In this document: positions 37,129-50,400 of the stretch, one piece after another
Layout: every line of letters starts with the position of its first letter
Position numbering within the stretch: position 1 is the stretch's first letter
Assembly: GCF_050908995.1 (NCBI RefSeq)
Contig: NC_135126.1
Coordinates: forward strand, 4,154,001 to 4,218,000
Origin: Andrena cerasifolii
Lineage: Eukaryota > Arthropoda > Insecta > Hymenoptera > Andrenidae
Length of the DNA: 64,000 bases
Reading direction: 5' to 3'
Program-made: the position numbers and the translations under genes
Notes under the pieces: generated by a model
Told to the model about the DNA's origin: nothing
What the model saw: only the letters and a program-made list of their open reading frames with translations
Databases searched by the model: none

Positions 37129-40100
37129 TGGGGTAGAGAGGGAGAGCAATGAACGTCACACGCGGCAACTCGGGGCCGCACAGCCGCCTGCCGTGTATTC
37201 AGCTCGTTGTTCCGAATCCTGCAAGGGATACAGGGACGCGCGTCTTTTGTCGGGCCAAGGATGAATGCGGATACCGAGCAGCAGATATCGCCGTTCTTCG
37301 CCTTCGAACACGGTAGACGCGGAACAATGCGCAATAACGAGCCGAACATCCGGAATTAGCCGGAGAAGAACACGGTGTATCGTGGATGAAAGGAATACTG
37401 CGAGGGGCAGACGGTAGCGTGCTCGTGTATCGAGGGTCGAGAGATCAAAATTGCATCTTCTGTAGATTTTAGAGTTGGGACTTGAAATTGCCTCGCTGCA
37501 TTCGATTCGTAATTCTACACAGAATACTTCACCGGGATAAAGATGGTCCAGAATATTCATTGATCATTGACAAGTTCAATTATCAATAGAACACCCCGCA
37601 CACATCACTCCGTCTGATTATGAAAGGGTGAGCAATACTCATCCCACAGTCGTTCCACTGAAACACCCCCAAGTTCCATTTAATTACGCACTAACCAAGC
37701 GAGTGGATAAAATCAGGCAAACGAAATGCACTCGCGGATCGCCTCGGGTAACTCGTTTTCTTTAATCCGCGGTGTCGCGTCGCCCCCGGCTTGATTTCGT
37801 AGGGAGCCTGGCCTTGCCGCCTGGTTCCTCTTCCACCCCTTCCTGTCCCATCCCCTCGCCCCTTTATCAGGCCGCGAGAGAAACGTTTTGCGGTAAGGTC
37901 GTCGTGACGCTGGCGGCCGTACCCTCTCCTCCTTCTTTCTCCTTTTTTTTACGATATTATTTATGATATTAATTTTGCCCCGGTAAAGGCAACCCCGGCG
38001 GGAGTTGTAAAGCGGGCTCCGCTCTCTTCCTGCGATATCATTGTCTCGAGCAGGCAACGGCATACTGAGGGCGCAAGAGGAGGGAAAGAAAGGGGTTGCT
38101 GAAGCGGCGTGAATAGTGGCCCTCTTCCACAGGCTGGCGTGAGTGGAAGGAAGGCTCTCGCTGCTGGTGTTCCCCGTGAAAAGAGGAAGTTCTCGGCGAC
38201 TTCTCTTCTCTTGCTCTCCGGTGAATTGTTCGAGAGTGGCGCGCAGCTAGAGGGAAGGGGAGGTAGGCGGAGGGTGCTGGTGTCGGAGGTACGGGTGTGT
38301 CGTCTGCGAGAAATCTCGCGACGAGCCGAGAAAATTCCTACGAAGTGCCGCGGCATCCCTTTGAGCGCTTGTAAGAGGACTTTTCGCAATAGTTTCCCGA
38401 GGAATTATCAGGGACCTCGGGGGACTCGTTTCTCAAGATCCGCTAAGAGTTGTCGCTCGGTACACGCTTTAACGCTGCCCTGACTTCTCCTTTAATTGGA
38501 GTTGTTAAGTTCGTAAAACCGGGGGAATTTTTCACTGACGAGACATTTCAACGTTCACCGTCGCCTGGGTTCCGTCGTCGTGAAAAGGCTAATTAAAAGA
38601 AACGCGCGAAACCGTTCGGAATCCTGATTCACACCTCGCCTGTGAGGCGCTTGTTAGCCAGTGCAGATATTAGTAAGTAGGTACCGAAAGGGGAGCTCGT
38701 TGCCTCTTAGAAGGGAACGCGAAGCGTCGATGCGTGTTAGGATCGAACAGCACGCCGGGATCGCTGGAGAAAAAGGGGGTTAACCGCCCCGGGGGCGTGC
38801 GGGAGCGAAGCAAGTAAATCCAACTCCCACGGATAAGTAAAATTTAAAACCGTTCCCTCCCCGTCCTCAAATTACTTTCCGGAAGGTGGGAAGAGAGCAG
38901 AAGGAAAAGCGAGACCGGATGATGGTTCGCGAGATAAAAGCAAGCACCCGGGGAGCTTCGGTTGCCACCGAAAGCTCAAGGCCGCATTAATCTCGGTAAT
39001 TACGTCACCTCTGTTTATCCCCCGCAACGTACTTGTTTCACTCTCTCCCTTCCACCCCCCGCCTTTTTCTTTGTCCCTCGATCCTAGGGCTGCTGGATCC
39101 TGCGGTCGAATCACTTCCGAGAATACCCTCGAACGAGCCTCAAAAGCAGCCGCTAAAGGGATGACGGAGCGGTGACATTTTTCATCTGTCTTTAATGCAG
39201 CCGAGAAGTAATTAAGCGGCGCCCAACGAAAAAGGCAATTAGACATTGTAATGTCGCACAATTGCGTCAATAGGCCTGCCTCTTGGTTTAGAGGGAGAGG
39301 TAGCAATGAATGGGAGGCAAATTGGTGGCGAGACTTTGGAGGAACTTTCGTGATGTCCCCGATGTAGATTCAGGGAATGACAAAGGAGACGGAAAATATA
39401 TGGAAACGAATGATTTTCGAGCGATGCATCCGAGAGATCGAGTATCCTGCTAAGGATGAACGGATGATTGTTTAGAGTGTGAAAGAACGTGTACGGGGGA
39501 GAAAGGTGGTGGCGAGGGAGGAGGTGTAAATGCGGAAAGGATTTGAGAGAGTAATTAGAGGGAAGCTGTGTTATGAACGAGTCAGTGAACGACTTGAAAG
39601 AAAGAAACACGGACTCTTATTTGCTCGAGTATGCGACACGAGTCTACTTCACCTGCGGCGCAATCGGGGGTCGTGAAAGCTACTTAGCAGCTGTCTAAAT
39701 ATGCAGAACAATTTTAAATGCTCCCTAAAAAACAGACCATTTGCAGCTGTGAAAAAATTTCTGAACACTTTATTCCCTTCGATGCGTATAAATTGTGAGT
39801 AGGCATCGCTAAATAATTAATAATTTTCATGGACTGGATCTCTGTCTTCGCTGATGAAATTTAAGAATTTCAGCGATCCCATTGGGACAGTGAGAAATTG
39901 TTGATTTTTTGATGAAAATATTAGAGGAAGGAGGATTCTCTCGCAACTTCGTGATGTTCCAAATACTTTGCATAGTTCACGAGCTCGGTAGAGGAGTTTA
40001 TCGTTAACAGGTCGACTGGCAAGCGTGATTAGATTTCGTTCGCGCTGGATGTGGAGAAAGGAGCACGAGGAGGAGCCCTTTGCCAAGCGATGTTGTTGGA

Positions 40101-42361
40101 ACCGCGTTTTCCCAAGAGAAGCGAAGAGGTTACAGGGAAGGCAGCGTTATGGTAGACCGCAAAACCAACAAACGATATGCGCCAAGAGACTATGGGCCCA
40201 CGTGTGGCGAGAATTCTTAGGTAGGTATACATATACGCCTAGACGAAACCCTCTACCGCGGATTCACCTTGATGTAACTATCTACCTCCAACGCAATCAG
40301 AAGTGTAACTTTGTACATGTCTTTGAGAAAGACATTTCTATTCTAAATTTCGATATCTTTGGATAAACAGAGGAGACAATTGCAGCAGAAGTGTTTTAAC
40401 AATTGTGGAGACAACATTGTGGGTGATTTCAACATTTTGTTTGGATCACAATTTGGGACAAAAGCTCGGGAGAGTCGTACGAGAGAAATGAACATTTATG
40501 ATTCGGATTGATTGTAATACATAGATAAGCAGCACGAGTGTTCTTACACTTGCAATTGGACTAATCATTGCATACCAACATCTATCCTACTATATTCGTA
40601 TAGGGAGGACAAACATAGAGGGGTGTGTTTCGAAGCGAATTGCCCCTAATTCAGCAATAGCATAGCTTAACCACAAAGCCAGCTAATACAGCGATTAGAC
40701 GCCATGTACAATCCAGCGACGTTTGCTCGGGGCGATGCCTCGACTTGTGTGACATCGATGCACGTATTGCTTACAGTATCGAATACGATGCCTTCAAATA
40801 TTTACTGTTTTATGAAACACTGAAACAATTTTCCGTAAAAAAAATTTGAGTAAAATAAATACTACGATTCTATCCTTTCATTTGTACCCAAAACGCTTCA
40901 GACATGAAAGACAAGAAGCTTAAGTGTACTTCAATTTTGCAATAAGCACGTTGGAGATATAAGCATCGTTACGATTCAAGCTTGTGAACTACTTTGAGAT
41001 TTAAATCATCTTCTAACCCTTTCGTGTTTGTAGATTTTGCAACAAGTTTACGCAGGAACGTCGGCCCGAAGTCCATGCAATTTGATAATCAGAACGCCGC
41101 AAGGTTCGTTAGGACAGCAAAGAAGGCGAACAGAGCGATCGCCCGATTGCATGGCGCACCTCAGATTTCGAAGCCATCTGGTTCTGGTATTTCGTAGCTC
41201 GGCGCCCTTAAGGGCCTGTCCACGGGGCAACGGTCAGTCGTTGCGGTCAACTACACAGCTTGTCTGACTCGCCTTCGTGCTTCGGGTCCTTTGGTGATTA
41301 ACGAGAGGTCAAACCTACCACCACCCGAAATACGAGCAAATACTCTCTCTCGTGAAATTGGGTTCCAAAGCGAGTCCTGATTGAGGTGTCCACCATTGCG
41401 GCCTTCGCTAGGCTGACTACTTCATCCGAGGCTAGACCAGCTGGCGAACGTGTTAGACGAAATTTGCGTGTACTGCCGAGCAGACTTTCTACATAATACA
41501 CGCGCAGGAATAGACTTTTCCGATAGGTACTAAATTTAGGGAAACTGGAGAAGCCAGTGATAGCAGCCAGTAGAGAGGATGGACATAAATATAGTTCAAC
41601 TAATTGACTGTTCTGTCATATGGTCCATCAGTGCAAATTTTTGCTCCTATTCCGGTGAATTGAAGGTACATGAATCGAGACGAGTGAATATAAGAGAATG
41701 TTAGCTGCTAGGAAAATACGGAGCTCCATTTAGATTAATCACTTCGATTGAATATGTAGTAGAGCTTCCGAATGCTTGAGTGGACTCAAAATGTTCACAG
41801 TATATTTGATGACGTACCGTTAATAAAATCCTCCATTTTCCACGTCCACGAGATATATCGACCACCTCGTAGCACGTATAAATAACCAGAGCTAACAAAA
41901 GCATGTCTCAGGGAAAGTACAAGCGACAGGCGTCTAAGAAGCAAATCTTCGTTAACACGAGAATCGGGGACCGAAGTTTATTAGTCAATATAGAATGCTT
42001 AGCGTCATATCCCATCAAACGGAATGCCAGCGAGAGGAAAGAGGTTCGTGCGAGGCTGCCACTTTATCGGATTAGTTAGTCGCGGTAAAAGCGTCCCGGA
42101 AAGCGTACCCTCCAATTCGTTAATTTACTCGGCCTTGGTCGTTTCTTTCGCGCTGATATTAATTGGCACAGGCGTTCACGAGAGCCTCTCAATCTCGGGG
42201 AATATAGTACCATGGACGCTCTGTATTATGAAACAGAGCAGCCCTTGTCGATCCAGTTAGCTGCTACGAAACAGGCAAGAATTTCGCAGAAAACTTAAGG
42301 AACGTTATTACAATCCAACCCTTTGGACAATAACCATGTTCTAGCGTCGTAATTCGGTAAA

Positions 42362-42376
42362 AGAGAGAGAGAGAGA
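42362..42376. repeat. (AG)n microsatellite
   Basis: Seven AG units. Confidence 0.8.
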
Positions 42377-42839
42377 TGTAAAGATATATAAAACAATGAT
42401 ATCAGTAATGCAGCGATTCAAAAAATCGTGAAAGTGATAACAATGATTCATACAAAGCTGCGAATAATAGTAAAGAATCACATGCGAATTTATCCACAAT
42501 TTTTCTTATCTCCTACAAAAGTAATACTAGCAACAACTGCAGAATCTGATCCCTACTAACGTCCACCTCTCCACCCTAAATTTCCCAACGTTTTACCACG
42601 TTCACCCAACGTCCCAACCAAAAAACCTGCGCGTGTACAGAGTATCACCGACACAATTATCCCCAAGAACAAGCACGTTCACTTTCGCTATCGGTAAACC
42701 AGCGCGTTTAACGGGCAAGTTGAGCTCGCCTCCATTGTCACGTCGAACAAATCGAACCGGGGTAGTCCCCGATCTGGCGACGTAGCTGGCGGCGCGATCG
42801 TTTTTTTTTCTCCCCAACACGCACCAGCACAACTTTTTT

Positions 42840-43430
42840 TTTCGGGGGTTGGGTGGCGGTCCGGGTATTGTTTATTCAGGAACGTATCAGCGTTGCCGTG
42901 CAGGAGGACGGCGACCACGACGGGAAGGCGGACGAAAGCGAGAGGGCCGCGTGAATGGCGCTTCCGGTGGGACGACGAGTCGAGGTCCGTAGGGCTTCGC
43001 AGACTCTCGCTTCCGGTCAGGCGTCCGCGTTCCTACCCCATCGAATACACCCAGTCTCCGGATTTCCCTGTGTTCGTCGCCACCACCTACCAACCTCCCC
43101 CTCGTCGTTCCTCCGCCACCCCCCTTTTTCCCCTCGTTCTCCACGGGCTAGAGGAGTTGGCTTGCACATCGGACCCACCGGCGTTCGTTAATTAAGATAT
43201 CGATTCTTATTGTCCGCCGGCTGCCGAGTCGAGCGGACGTCCTGGCCGGCGTCCGATTTCACGCCCACGGTGCGCGTTGCCGGTCATCCGCGGGGAACCA
43301 ACCCCTATATTTCGACGGCCGACGTCGCGTCTCGACGCATCCGCCCCTACCCCCTGTTTTTCGTCCTGGGACTTTTGGCTTTTTGCGGCTGGTGTCTTTC
43401 AAGAGCGAGTCGTCTTAACTGCGCGACAGT
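42840..43430. other. CpG-rich block
   Basis: Dense in CG dinucleotides and flanked by AT-rich DNA on both sides. Frames up to 100 codons are open on both strands, which is expected where TAA and TAG are scarce. CpG density of this kind can mark a promoter or first exon, but no TATA or initiator arrangement, splice-bounded frame or downstream exon is evident. In a lineage with little CpG loss it may mean little. Confidence 0.35.
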
Positions 43431-44872
43431 GATGGGGTTGCGGGTTATATGGAAGAAGTGGGGTGGTAAGTTGGAGATGAGGATGGGGTGGTAATTATGA
43501 CGAGTGTAGCTTAAATAGTAGGAGCGAACCTTGGGGTAGATTCGGCAGAAAAAGAAGGATGGAGTAACATGAATTCAATTGCAATTAGGTAATTATGCTT
43601 AGGTAAGCAGATACTAGTTTTCAGTATCGTTCGCATAAATATAGAATTAATCAAGAATTATATCTTCTTTTTCACCTGAACAGTAACGAAGCCACATGGT
43701 GTTTAAAGGTTTCAAGTGGTACAATATCAAGTCGACAGCAGCGAATCGAAATCAGTGAGCACAGATTTGCACAATCGAATCTGAGGACGACTTAACATTC
43801 CTCGACCAGTCCACTCTTCCCTTTGAGGGAAAAGGCTGAAGGAATCCCGGCGAGGAGGAAAGAATGCGCAAGGGTCGTATCATCGTGAGCGCGGCACGCG
43901 ACTGCCCCGAAGGGTGGATCCGCTCTCCAGACATCCGTGGAAAACCTCAAGAAGGGAAAGATCGTAAAGGATGACCAGGGTTGTCACCTGATAAATATCT
44001 TTATGGCCGAGGCGACCGTGTCTTGCCAGGGTCGCCATTCATCCCATTCGGCCCTTTTCACCGAGGTACACCGCAGACGGCGCAGAGGTGCGCAAGCTGC
44101 CGTATAAAAACGAAATACGCTGGGGTGAGGGGGTCCGACAGAGAAGAACGGAATCGGGTAATTATGAGGATTAATCTTAAGTCCCGTAAAGTCCACCACT
44201 TGTGGAATCTGTTCCCCCTTTCGCCGCGGCAATTCGGGCATCACAGCCTTTTCCTCGCGCCACGAGAGCGATGAAAAATATCTGTAGCTGACGCGCGACT
44301 CACCATCTCCGCGCAATTTACCATCCCCTTCTTGTCCTACCCTGGACACTCTAATAGAAAATACTCTCGGGGTCTTCGTGGAAGCTTCTACCTTCTCAAT
44401 TATCTATTCCAAGCGGTGAACAACTAATCAGAAAGATTCGTAAAAAAAAAAGGTGTAATATAAAATAGAATGTGCGACAGGACAATGGTCTTGAAACCCT
44501 CTCTATCTACAGATCTACGCTCCTCTGATACTGTTCCGAATCAAATATCCTACCACACTTCTAATACAACGAACCTCAAATACCCTTTCAAGCTTCAAAG
44601 TGGTTGGAAACCTAATTGAATTGGTAACCTTAGAAACATTCATACACCCCAAAGACGTGGACACCATCCAGAGGTATCAACGAAATTACCAGATCGTCAG
44701 ACGGGCCGTTTCTCCGTCTTATGGAAATGTTCCACGGCGATAATTTTTTCCTACCCCTCGTTTCCTCGACGGGCACACGGCTGGCGTACGTACGCACATA
44801 TGTAGAACGTAGAAGCTACAGGTGTCAGCGAGAACAGTATTTTTCAGTGAGCTCTGGGCGAGGGTGTAGGTG

Positions 44873-44987
44873 ATGGAGGAAGAGGGAAAGAGAGTGAACC
44901 GGGCAAAGAGCAAACCAACGGAGGAGAGAGATAGGAAAGGCTGGAAAGGGCGAGGGGGGAAGAGAGAGCGGAGAGAGAGACAGAGTC
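44873..44987. repeat. Purine-rich low-complexity tract
   Basis: Over 110 bases the plus strand is almost entirely A and G, with imperfect GA, GGAGA and GAAAGAG units. Confidence 0.7.
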
Positions 44988-45535
44988 GTTTCACCGTGGC
45001 AGGGCCGTGTGCCGGCACGCACGTTGAATCTGCTAAACGTTCCCGCTCGTGCGTGAAATGCCTCGATATCACTGTTTTATTTCGGCTCGTTCGCTCCGCG
45101 CCGCTCTCTCGCTTCTGCAATTCTATCCTTTTTACCCTGTGGCCCGTTTGCGAGCCATACGCGAGCAACCCTTCCTCTCCCCGTTCGCTTTCGTGCCCGT
45201 TCGTGCGGATTTGATGACCCTTCCCGTTCGATTTCATGATCGTTTAATCGGCCACGATTAATTAAAACTCAGCGATGCCACGCCTCGCTGATCCGCCTGT
45301 ATCGTGTGCACCTTCGTTCGACGATATCGCGTTCGATTGAAACCAAGTGCTTCGCTCGTTTTAATCGTTTTTCAACGTCTGCCAATGCGCGCTGTTCTAC
45401 GATGTTCTACCAAATGTGACTTTTAATCGAATTCATTCTTAGAATAGTAGTTCCGACTGTTGGCAATGGTGCTCGTCACTCGTGCCCGCTAATTTTCAAC
45501 GTTTAAGACTGCTTTGCGTAAGGCACACCTGCGAA

Positions 45536-45559
45536 AGCCGCCTGACTTATTAGGCGGCT
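45536..45559. repeat. Perfect 8-bp hairpin
   Basis: AGCCGCCT, an 8-base loop, AGGCGGCT. No function recognised. Confidence 0.4.
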
Positions 45560-46958
45560 GTACTACTTGCAGCAGGAGAATGCAGCACATTCTCTGCCTC
45601 GTAGACGCACATGTTACCAGGGCAAGTTTCTGCACTGTATCATGCGAAGGGGAGTGATCTCGTGTAACATTGATGAAATATATGTCTCATTTGTTCTTGT
45701 TCTTTAACACGAAGCAACAAATGTTTCGTGATTCAAACGTGTTTCCTGTGTATGGTGTTCTTTATAAGATTGGGTGAAACGATTCTTTCCCAAATCGATC
45801 GTCGCGTTACTTGTCCACCCATGGATCGATAAATCGATAAATCGTAAGGTGGACCGTTAGGCCAATTTAATTAATAATTATCGACTGGAAGAGGAGCACC
45901 TTGCACAATGGCGATACTTCCTTCTGGCGTAATCCTTGGAAGATTAACGAGCTCGTGCCAGGAGGGACTTCTCTTTCCCTTCAGCCCTGTCCCTCTCACC
46001 CTCGTCCATTCTCTCTTCTCTGCTCTCCAGTTCGCTCTGGCCCAGTCCCTATCTCTCTTACAGCCGCAAGACGCCATCGCGCGCCTTGCGGTGGTTGCGG
46101 CAAGAACCCTCGCCGTACCCGCATTAACGCAATTATGAATTTGTCGCGTTGGGATCTGACAATACAAGATGTCGCTACCACACTTCCACCCCGCGTCCCT
46201 ATCCGCCCCCGTGTCTACAGACACCCCTTCAGCCGACGATCCACGTTTACACGAAAACCGATTTCGGTCTACGCGGATGGAAAGAACCGTCGTTCACGAT
46301 AACACTGTAATTTGAGATATTAGAGATTGACTAATGCCTAACAATATAATAGAGGTGCTAGTCAACACGTATGAGATCATGCGTATACGTAAAACAAATA
46401 TTTGCTAATGCGCTGACAATATACTCAGAAATGAAAAGTTAAATCGGGTAGTATACACCCTCGTGCTGTAGTTTTTTAGTCTTAACTCCTTCGAAGCAAT
46501 AATCCAGCTTATGTGAGTTCAGAAAAAAAGTACGTTCGTTGTTGAGCGTGAAGATGTCATTGTCGAACGCGAAGCGTATCTTGTTGTCCTCTGTTTCGTC
46601 ACTTCGCACGTGGCAGACGCTTGTTCTACTCATCTGGCCCTAACATCATGGGACTTAGTTTTTTGCAACCGGCGCCGAAGAATAGAGGCTATTACGCCGA
46701 GTCGAGGCCGCGTATCTCTAGACAACAATAAACAAACGGCGTCGCGCCGTTCGGTTTGGTTTCGCGGAAAATCACAGTTTCCCTTTCCGTTTCTTTTCCG
46801 TCGTCCAGTTCCACAGCCAGTTCCAATCAATAGGCAATAGTTTACCACTTCTTACTTTAAGACACACCCTTGCAAGGGTTTCGAAGGCTTCGTAGAGCCT
46901 CAGATCAAACAAAACCTCTGTACCATCAGCATCGACAGAATCGCATACAGCGTTCTGA

Positions 46959-47464
46959 CAAGTAAACATTCGCTTATAGGGAATAGAGTTTCCCGATTTG
47001 GAATATATATTTTTAAAGTACTCATAGTAACTAAGAAATCCTGAAAATTATATCTGCAATGGACCTATTTTACTCATGTTATCAATAACATTCAATATAA
47101 CCTCAAGGTGTATGCGAACGGCAAAATCCTCTTATTTAAGAATAATTGGCTAAAACCTGGCATCTGTATGTTTTTTGTAAGAGAACTACCTTAGGAAATT
47201 TTTTTTACACAAACATTAACGTCATATTCGGATTCAACACCACAAAAAACATACAAATGCCAGGTTTTAGCCAATCATTTTTAAATAAGAGGACTTTGCC
47301 ATTTTTCGCATACGCCTTGAGGCTATATTGAATGTTATTGATAACATGAGTAGAATAGGTCCATTGCAGATGTAATTTCCTCGATTTCTTAGTTACTATG
47401 AGTACTTTAAAAAAATATATTCCAAATCGGGAAACTCTATTCCCTATAACTGAATGTTTACTTG
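46959..47464. mobile_element. Long foldback element with about 225-bp arms
   Basis: Left arm 46959-47178 and right arm 47242-47464 are inverted copies beginning CAAGTAAACATTC. Identity is about 90% by eye, with exact blocks such as TATAGGGAATAGAGTTTCCC, AAAGTACTCATAGTAACTAA, CTGCAATGGACCTATT and TTGGCTAAAACCTGGCAT. The centre is about 60 bases of unrelated AT-rich sequence. A TGA trinucleotide flanks both ends (46956-46958 and 47465-47467), which could be a 3-bp target duplication but is short enough to be chance. There is no coding capacity. Internal similarity is higher than in the foldback at 30625-31166, so this copy is probably younger or its arms are homogenised. Confidence 0.8.
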
Positions 47465-47467
47465 TGA

Positions 47468-50400
47468 GACACTACAATCGCGTATTATAACTCCATCAAA
47501 ATTTGATTTTGTACACTAGTATGTTCCCTCATTATTGATGAAATATATTTCAAATGTTAATTGTTATGCGCTGTAGTGTCAGTTTGATTTCACCATTATG
47601 CTCATACATAACTCAATCACCATCAATTAGTGAACTCCTGCGGTCGTAAAAAACTGCAAGGAGTGTGACATTGTGTCGTCGAAGACTTACACCCCCCCAT
47701 AGAAAAAAGGCGGCATTTTGGCCACAACATTCGTTACTATAAGATCCTTATCAACCCCGCGCACATAAAATTGTGTCCACGCTCGGAAACCCGCGAGGTA
47801 CAAGTGTCGTAATCACCAACCCCCTTACTAAGTACATCATCGCGTAGAAAATCGACGTTCAGCTATCTGAAATTTGAGGCAACCACCTCGTCGAACGCCA
47901 CGAGACACAGCTCACTATTTTCAGCCGGTGGAATCGATCGCGTACGCGTATCGCGTGCCTCCTTGTTAACCGCGTGAACCGTTTCCGCGGCGAGGAAAGC
48001 GGGCGCAGTTTCGGCCGAGGCAAGTTTAGTTTCGAAGGGTCCCGACGATAGCAGTGGCAACGGTCCGCCCCCCTGTAGCGTGCGGTGGCGTACAATGGCT
48101 AGAACGACGGAGGATCGTTGCGGCTGGCCGCAGGCGACTGCTGCGACCGGTTTCTCGCGACAAATTCCTCCTAGTTCTGAGCGTTTCGCTCCGCTAACCC
48201 CCTTCCTTTTCCCCCGTCGGATAGCACAAACTCCGTTATCACGGGCTCGTGAGCTATCACCTCGCCGCGACGACGCTGCCAGCGCGAGAAAATCAATCGA
48301 CCCGACGTTAGAGGTCCAGCCAGAAGGTGCAAGGTTCCCGAAGCCCTTCCTGTCCCGCCTGGTCAGCGCGCACGAGTAGACGGGGCCGCCAAGGGTGCAA
48401 GAGGTTAGAAGGGTGGCTCTAAACACTGACAGGGGGTGGGGGAGAGGTTCGATGGCGTTACTAGTGAATGCCTAGTCAGCCCTTAATATCGTAAGAGCTG
48501 AATCCACGCAAACAACCCTGGGCGGACCTAACGCAGCCGACGGTTAAGCACTGGAAAGCCCTGGCCTTACCGTTCGACCGCCGCTGGCCCTATTATCGCT
48601 AACTAATAAGGGACCTAATTGAAACGTCGGCCTTTTGTTTCCAGTACTCGAGCGTTGCTCGCTTTTCCAGCCGGGCTTGTACACGCGGCCTGTTTGACCA
48701 GGCTGACGAACACAGAGATGAAGAGGGAGAGCCGAAGCCAGAGGGGGGCTCAAGTACGGATTGAAATTAATTTTCGAACTCGATTCGCTGCAATGAATTT
48801 TCGTCGAGGCGTCTCGAATCGACAAGCTCAAGATCGATAGCTTCGCGGTGCTTTCCCCCCCAATCAACCCTTGCGTTTTCGTCGATTAGCTATTACGAAT
48901 TACGGGATACGTATCAACGCTGCTCTCATCAAGAACAGTTGCATCGAAGACTGTTCTTTGGCTTGAGAGAGGGGAGGTGTTCACGATGATAATTCGCGTG
49001 CCTCGAGCCCCGCGTAATACCTTGCGTTGTCTCGATCGTGCCACACTCGAGCTTGACTATTTTCTACGGGCTAGAGGAGGGCAGGCCTCGATTAAAGTAA
49101 CCACTGTCATCGTGAAAGATCGCTTTCAACGCTACGGGGCGATCTACGGTTTTGCTCGAGGAGCATCATTGTCGTGGACGTCGCGCGCGTATGTATTCCG
49201 TATTCCACGCATACTGCCGCGCTGCGCCCACTTTCAAGCAGGACATTATTCCTCCTGGATGCAATCATATTAGTTTCCGAAGTTATTAGAATATTTATGC
49301 GAGACCGGCGTGGGGTTATGCATGATGCCCAGCTCCTCCGCGCTCCGCCGTTCCCCACGCTCGTCCACGTCGCCGCAATTCAGACCATGAAAATCGTGGT
49401 CTCTCGGTCGATGGGAATGGAGAAAATACACGACCGGTGTCTTTCTTTCGGATTTCATCATCCACGACGATAAATTTCACAGGAAACCACGGAGTACATT
49501 GACAGTTACAGTGACTCAGAAATCTTGTCACGAGGAATCTGTCAGCATTTTCCTGACGAAATTCTGTAGGTGGTTTGATTTTTTTTATTAGATTTGCAAT
49601 GGTGTGCGAGAGCATTGAAGCGTAAGAGAAGAAGAGTACTTTGAATTCGTAGCAGTGGGAACAAATTTCTGAGTCACTTTCTGAAAGGATAATCGCTGCA
49701 CTAGTGATAGAAAGATACAAGGTTTAAGACTCACCTTGCTGACGCGTAGTTGGGCTGGCTACTCGTGAGAGACTCTGATGCAAGTCGTTCGAAAGGCCGC
49801 TCTGTCGCGTTTTGCTGAGATACAACTGAAACACACAAAAGCAGAATGTTATTCTCGAGATAAATAGTTAATGAAGTGATGCCTGAACGTGTGTGGCAAT
49901 TGAGACATGGTAAGTTATACAATGTGTGCTGACCATAGTTGGTACCAGTCTTGGAAGCGTGAGTTTACAGTGTAACAGTTTGTCGAGAATTCTCTGAATA
50001 TTTCCACTTTATCTTCTTAATCATTCAAAGAAGAAATAATTAATTAATCATCAAATAACAATTACAACTGCTTGTTTTACATCAGACAAGCATACCAACG
50101 CGATCCACCCATGAAAAAATAAAATAACGCGCAAGATTTCGAGTCGAAGCTCGTATGGGACAAGCCTATCGTCAACTTTTCCCTTTCGGTAGCCCTGCCA
50201 CTCGACTTTCGTTCCGTCCTCCAATAAGGAACTCCCGACCCGTCCGATCAGGGAATTTCGGTATCCCGATCACGCGCTAAGGGTGAACCATCCCCTTTAA
50301 TATCAGAACCGACTCGGACCCGCTCGTCTTGGTATAAAATAAAGGGCTGACATGTGAGCACAGGGTAGAGAGAACCGAGCAAGGGAAGAGGTGGAGAGAG

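Larger units (their letters stand above)
32176..42839. other. Non-coding interval, no supported gene
   Basis: About 10.7 kb without a supported gene. 32580-32660 is CpG-rich with nested palindromes (GTGCGCGCAC and GCACGGCCGTGC). (GA) runs lie at 37114-37128 and 42362-42376. 33300-36400 and 40280-42600 are AT-rich and show no element ends that I can pair. Open frames reach 144 codons (38872-39306, minus) without recognisable content. Confidence 0.6.
43431..46430. other. Non-coding interval, no supported gene
   Basis: Contains a purine-rich tract (44873-44987) and a perfect hairpin (45536-45559). A 172-codon minus-strand frame (44719-45237) spans the purine tract and translates to low-complexity sequence, so it is not supported. 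The remainder is AT-rich without identifiable features. Confidence 0.6.

Noticed and set aside
44719..45237. 172-codon minus-strand frame
   Set aside because: Runs through a purine/pyrimidine low-complexity tract that lacks stop codons by composition.
47863..48426. 187-codon minus-strand frame
   Set aside because: Lies in a CpG-rich block with competing frames on both strands, and no similarity to a known family is apparent.
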